From positions 124,001 to 188,000 of the forward strand of contig JAJOHG010000017.1 of the NCBI GenBank assembly GCA_021029095.1: 64,000 nt of DNA. Direction: 5' to 3'. The notes beneath the pieces were generated by a model, which was given only the letters and a program-made list of their open reading frames with translations, did no database searches and had not been told where the DNA came from. Each line of letters opens with the position of its first letter. Position 1 is the first letter of the stretch. Position numbers and translations under genes: made by a program. This DNA comes from Phellopilus nigrolimitatus. Lineage: Eukaryota; Basidiomycota; Agaricomycetes; Hymenochaetales; Hymenochaetaceae. Below are positions 61,767 to 64,000 of the stretch, piece by piece.

Positions 61767-64000
61767 CCATTCTCGACGCATGATCACCCACGTATTCATT
61801 CTCGCTTTTCCATGAACAACATTTTCCTCTTTTGGACGGCTCCTCCCTTCATTGCCTGGCGCTCGAGGTACATTCTTCCGTGCTCTCTTCATCACAGCAC
61901 CGCCCTACGTTTCCTGCACACGCCGGGGGGCAGTTCTACCCCAGGGCGTCGCGGGGCGAACGGTTCAGCGCGCCAATCCCTCTCTTCAGGTGTTTCACTT
62001 CTATCTTTGCCTGTGCATCATCGTATCAGAATCACGCGACACGATCACGACTCTCACGAGACAATACTATTCACGCTCGCCTTCCGCTTGCACCGAAGGT
62101 TGACTTGCTAGTTCAGTCCCGTGCCGCGCCGCCCCCATTGTAGGACGCACTCCGCGGACATTGCACTTACGCTTTCCCCGAACTTTATGGAGTATCGCTC
62201 TGTCTCGGCGTATCAGAATCCTCGACATTATCTTCCCCCTTACTCTCCCCAGTGGCCTCCATATAGCCACCCCATAGCGCCCTAGCTCCTTTAAACTGGT
62301 CACCGGTCGAGCTAATTCTCCGCACAGCCACCAGATCATTCACCGTGATAGAGTTTTGCATGAGATCCCGAGCGCTGGGATGTGCCAATTCCCCGGCGGC
62401 TCCGCAGTTGGCGACCGTTATTCGACAATCGCATTCGCGACTCTGTTATGTTGCAGTACGGGGGACAATTGCTCGATCGTATCTTCTGCTGCTGTTGTCT
62501 CCTTCTCGGTATTTGTCCTTTCCAAGCGACCTCGAAGTACTTTATCAAACCACTTTCACTTCTATCCATCATTTCTATCACATCATTGCCCTTCCCCGCT
62601 TTCTTCCATCTGTTCCTGTGGCTCCGTTCTTCTCGCGCCTCGCGGCATTGGGCTCTTCGCAGTGCCTTCATATTCTATTTAATTTATGACGCGCCTGTTG
62701 TTCCTCTCGTCCCAATAATCACCCCAATCCTCACTCCACGCTGTTTCTTTTTCTCCACAACCTTTCTCAACATTGTACCACGGGTCACTTCCAGCTTCCT
62801 TCCATTCTGCTTATTTGCTAAAATGCCTAATCGCCGTGACTTTTCTCGTGGCGAGCCCCCGTGTGTGTGCGTGCGACACGCGAATGCAGTCATCGTCTTC
62901 TCAGCCTCGAACCCCTTCATGTAACTTTCTTTCTTTCTTCTCTCTTTCTTTCTTCTCGGCTTCTTTCGCCCCCACGTCATTCTGTACATACACGCATCGC
63001 AACACTGTTGTACCGTACGATATTATCGTTATTCAAAATTAGCACTCCCCCTGCCTTCGCGGCTTCGCGCCGCTCAGCACTAATAGCGCACCGGCACCCC
63101 ACAAGTATGTAAAAGTAAGCAACCCAGACCGGGATTCGGGCTTCAAGGACAGAGCGGCTCGAAGGAAGGGCGGCGCGGCTGCAGGCGGGTAACGCTGGGG
63201 CCGCTGGGGCAGGCGTACCAGTGCACGTGCACGTGCATATGTCGCGCTCTCTTGCTATTGGTATCAGAGACCACCCCGTCTAAACGCCGTTTGTATGTGC
63301 GTGGGTGATGTAGCATTGACGTTGCGCCCCGCAGGACCGCTGTGCCGCGCGCCGAGAGCGTCGGGCCGGACGCCAGCGGAGACCGCGTGAGCAGGGGCCT
63401 GGGTTTTCAAGGCGCCGTCCGTCCTTAAGTCCGTAGGCTGCAAGGGAACCAGTCTAGAAGAAGGACGCCGCAGGCCGGCCTTCAGAAGTTCCAGATATGT
63501 ATAGCTAGCTGCTCTGGCGGCGACGCACGCAGGCCCCGTCCCATTTCTTTCAACGCGCTTGGTTCGGGATCCCTTGAGGACTACACAGGACAGGAGCATA
63601 GTATGTACATTATAGTATAGCGGGGGCGGCTTGCGTGCTGCGGCTCGCGGTCGTCAGGCGTTCTCGGAGTCCGGATGCAGCGCGCACACACGGGCGCGGG
63701 TGCATCACAACGCGCGCAATTCAGTTTGCTCAGTCCGCAGTCTGGGAAAGCGCGAGCCCGCAGAGAAAGCCGGCCGAGGCCCCTGTCGTTTTTTCCGCGG
63801 AGATCCATGCCGCGCCGGCTCGCGCGGCTGCAGGACAGACAGACGCAGACAGACAGACACAGACACAGACACTTACGGACAGACGAGAAGAAAGACACGG
63901 AGCTGCTGGCGGCAGACGAAGGCAGCAGATGACGACAGAAGAAAGCCGGCGTTCTTGTTCTTATTCTTATCGGCGCCCCCTGATTCTGGGTAGCTGCAGA
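61767..64000. other. 2.2-kb region to window end without a supported gene
   Basis: Many short ORFs overlap in all frames without signatures or splice chains. The first part is probably the 3' UTR of the 61019 gene. The last kilobase is visibly richer in G/C and CpG words. It contains a CTTT tract near 62927-62965 and a CAGA/CACAGA microsatellite near 63831-63875. A gene may start beyond the window. Confidence 0.4.
63831..63875 (+). repeat. CAGA / CACAGA microsatellite
   Basis: Short tandem units of cagacaga and cagaca run over about 45 bases, with a few interruptions. Confidence 0.75.

Overview
The window looks like nuclear DNA of a filamentous basidiomycete, most likely an Agaricomycete. 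Genes are broken by many 45-70 bp GT-AG introns, lie on both strands 0.3-1.5 kb apart, and are fungal: the RNA polymerase I factor RRN7, a CENP-A histone, ceramide synthase, REX3, AP-1 sigma, VID27, a Zn2Cys6 regulator, MED17, VPS24, NAD-isocitrate dehydrogenase, SSD1 and IMP4. A DUF6534-type membrane protein and a MLKL-NTD/HeLo-like protein point to Agaricomycetes. I see no operon, phage, CRISPR array, rRNA or convincing tRNA. All calls come from reading the sequence and remembered family features; no search was run.

Layout. Positions 1-10,800 hold a tandem array of one drug-type MFS transporter: a full copy (949-3005), an old decayed copy (about 6012-7475) and a close relative of the first (8312-10358) with one extra base that breaks the frame. 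Flanking DNA is duplicated too, with hairpin-forming palindromes upstream of two copies. From 10,828 to 22,400 come RRN7, a large disordered protein of unknown role, the HeLo/MLKL-NTD-like protein, the centromeric histone and a Gfd2-type DEDDh exonuclease. From 22,600 to 34,300 come ceramide synthase, REX3, AP-1 sigma, a peroxisomal acyl-CoA synthetase and VID27. From 34,700 to 52,000 come a 47-residue ORF, the zinc-cluster factor, MED17, a Kre9/GPI-type wall protein with an acidic repeat, VPS24, IDH2 and SSD1. From 53,600 to 61,800 come IMP4, the DUF6534 protein, a CAT-like acyltransferase and a small unknown protein. The last 2.2 kb has no gene I can support.

The genes are mostly independent housekeeping loci. 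The most interesting points are the MFS array with its palindromes and a copy-specific G4-type C-rich leader, the putative cell-death-type HeLo/MLKL protein with proline repeats and a PPxY motif, a CENP-A with an extended loop 1, an SSD1 that keeps the RNase II aspartate quartet, a zinc cluster split by a 27-nt microexon, and an IMP4 whose first coding exon is only the ATG. Single-base frame breaks occur in four genes (MFS copy 3, REX3, the Kre9-like gene, SSD1). They may be assembly errors or real lesions and should be checked against reads.
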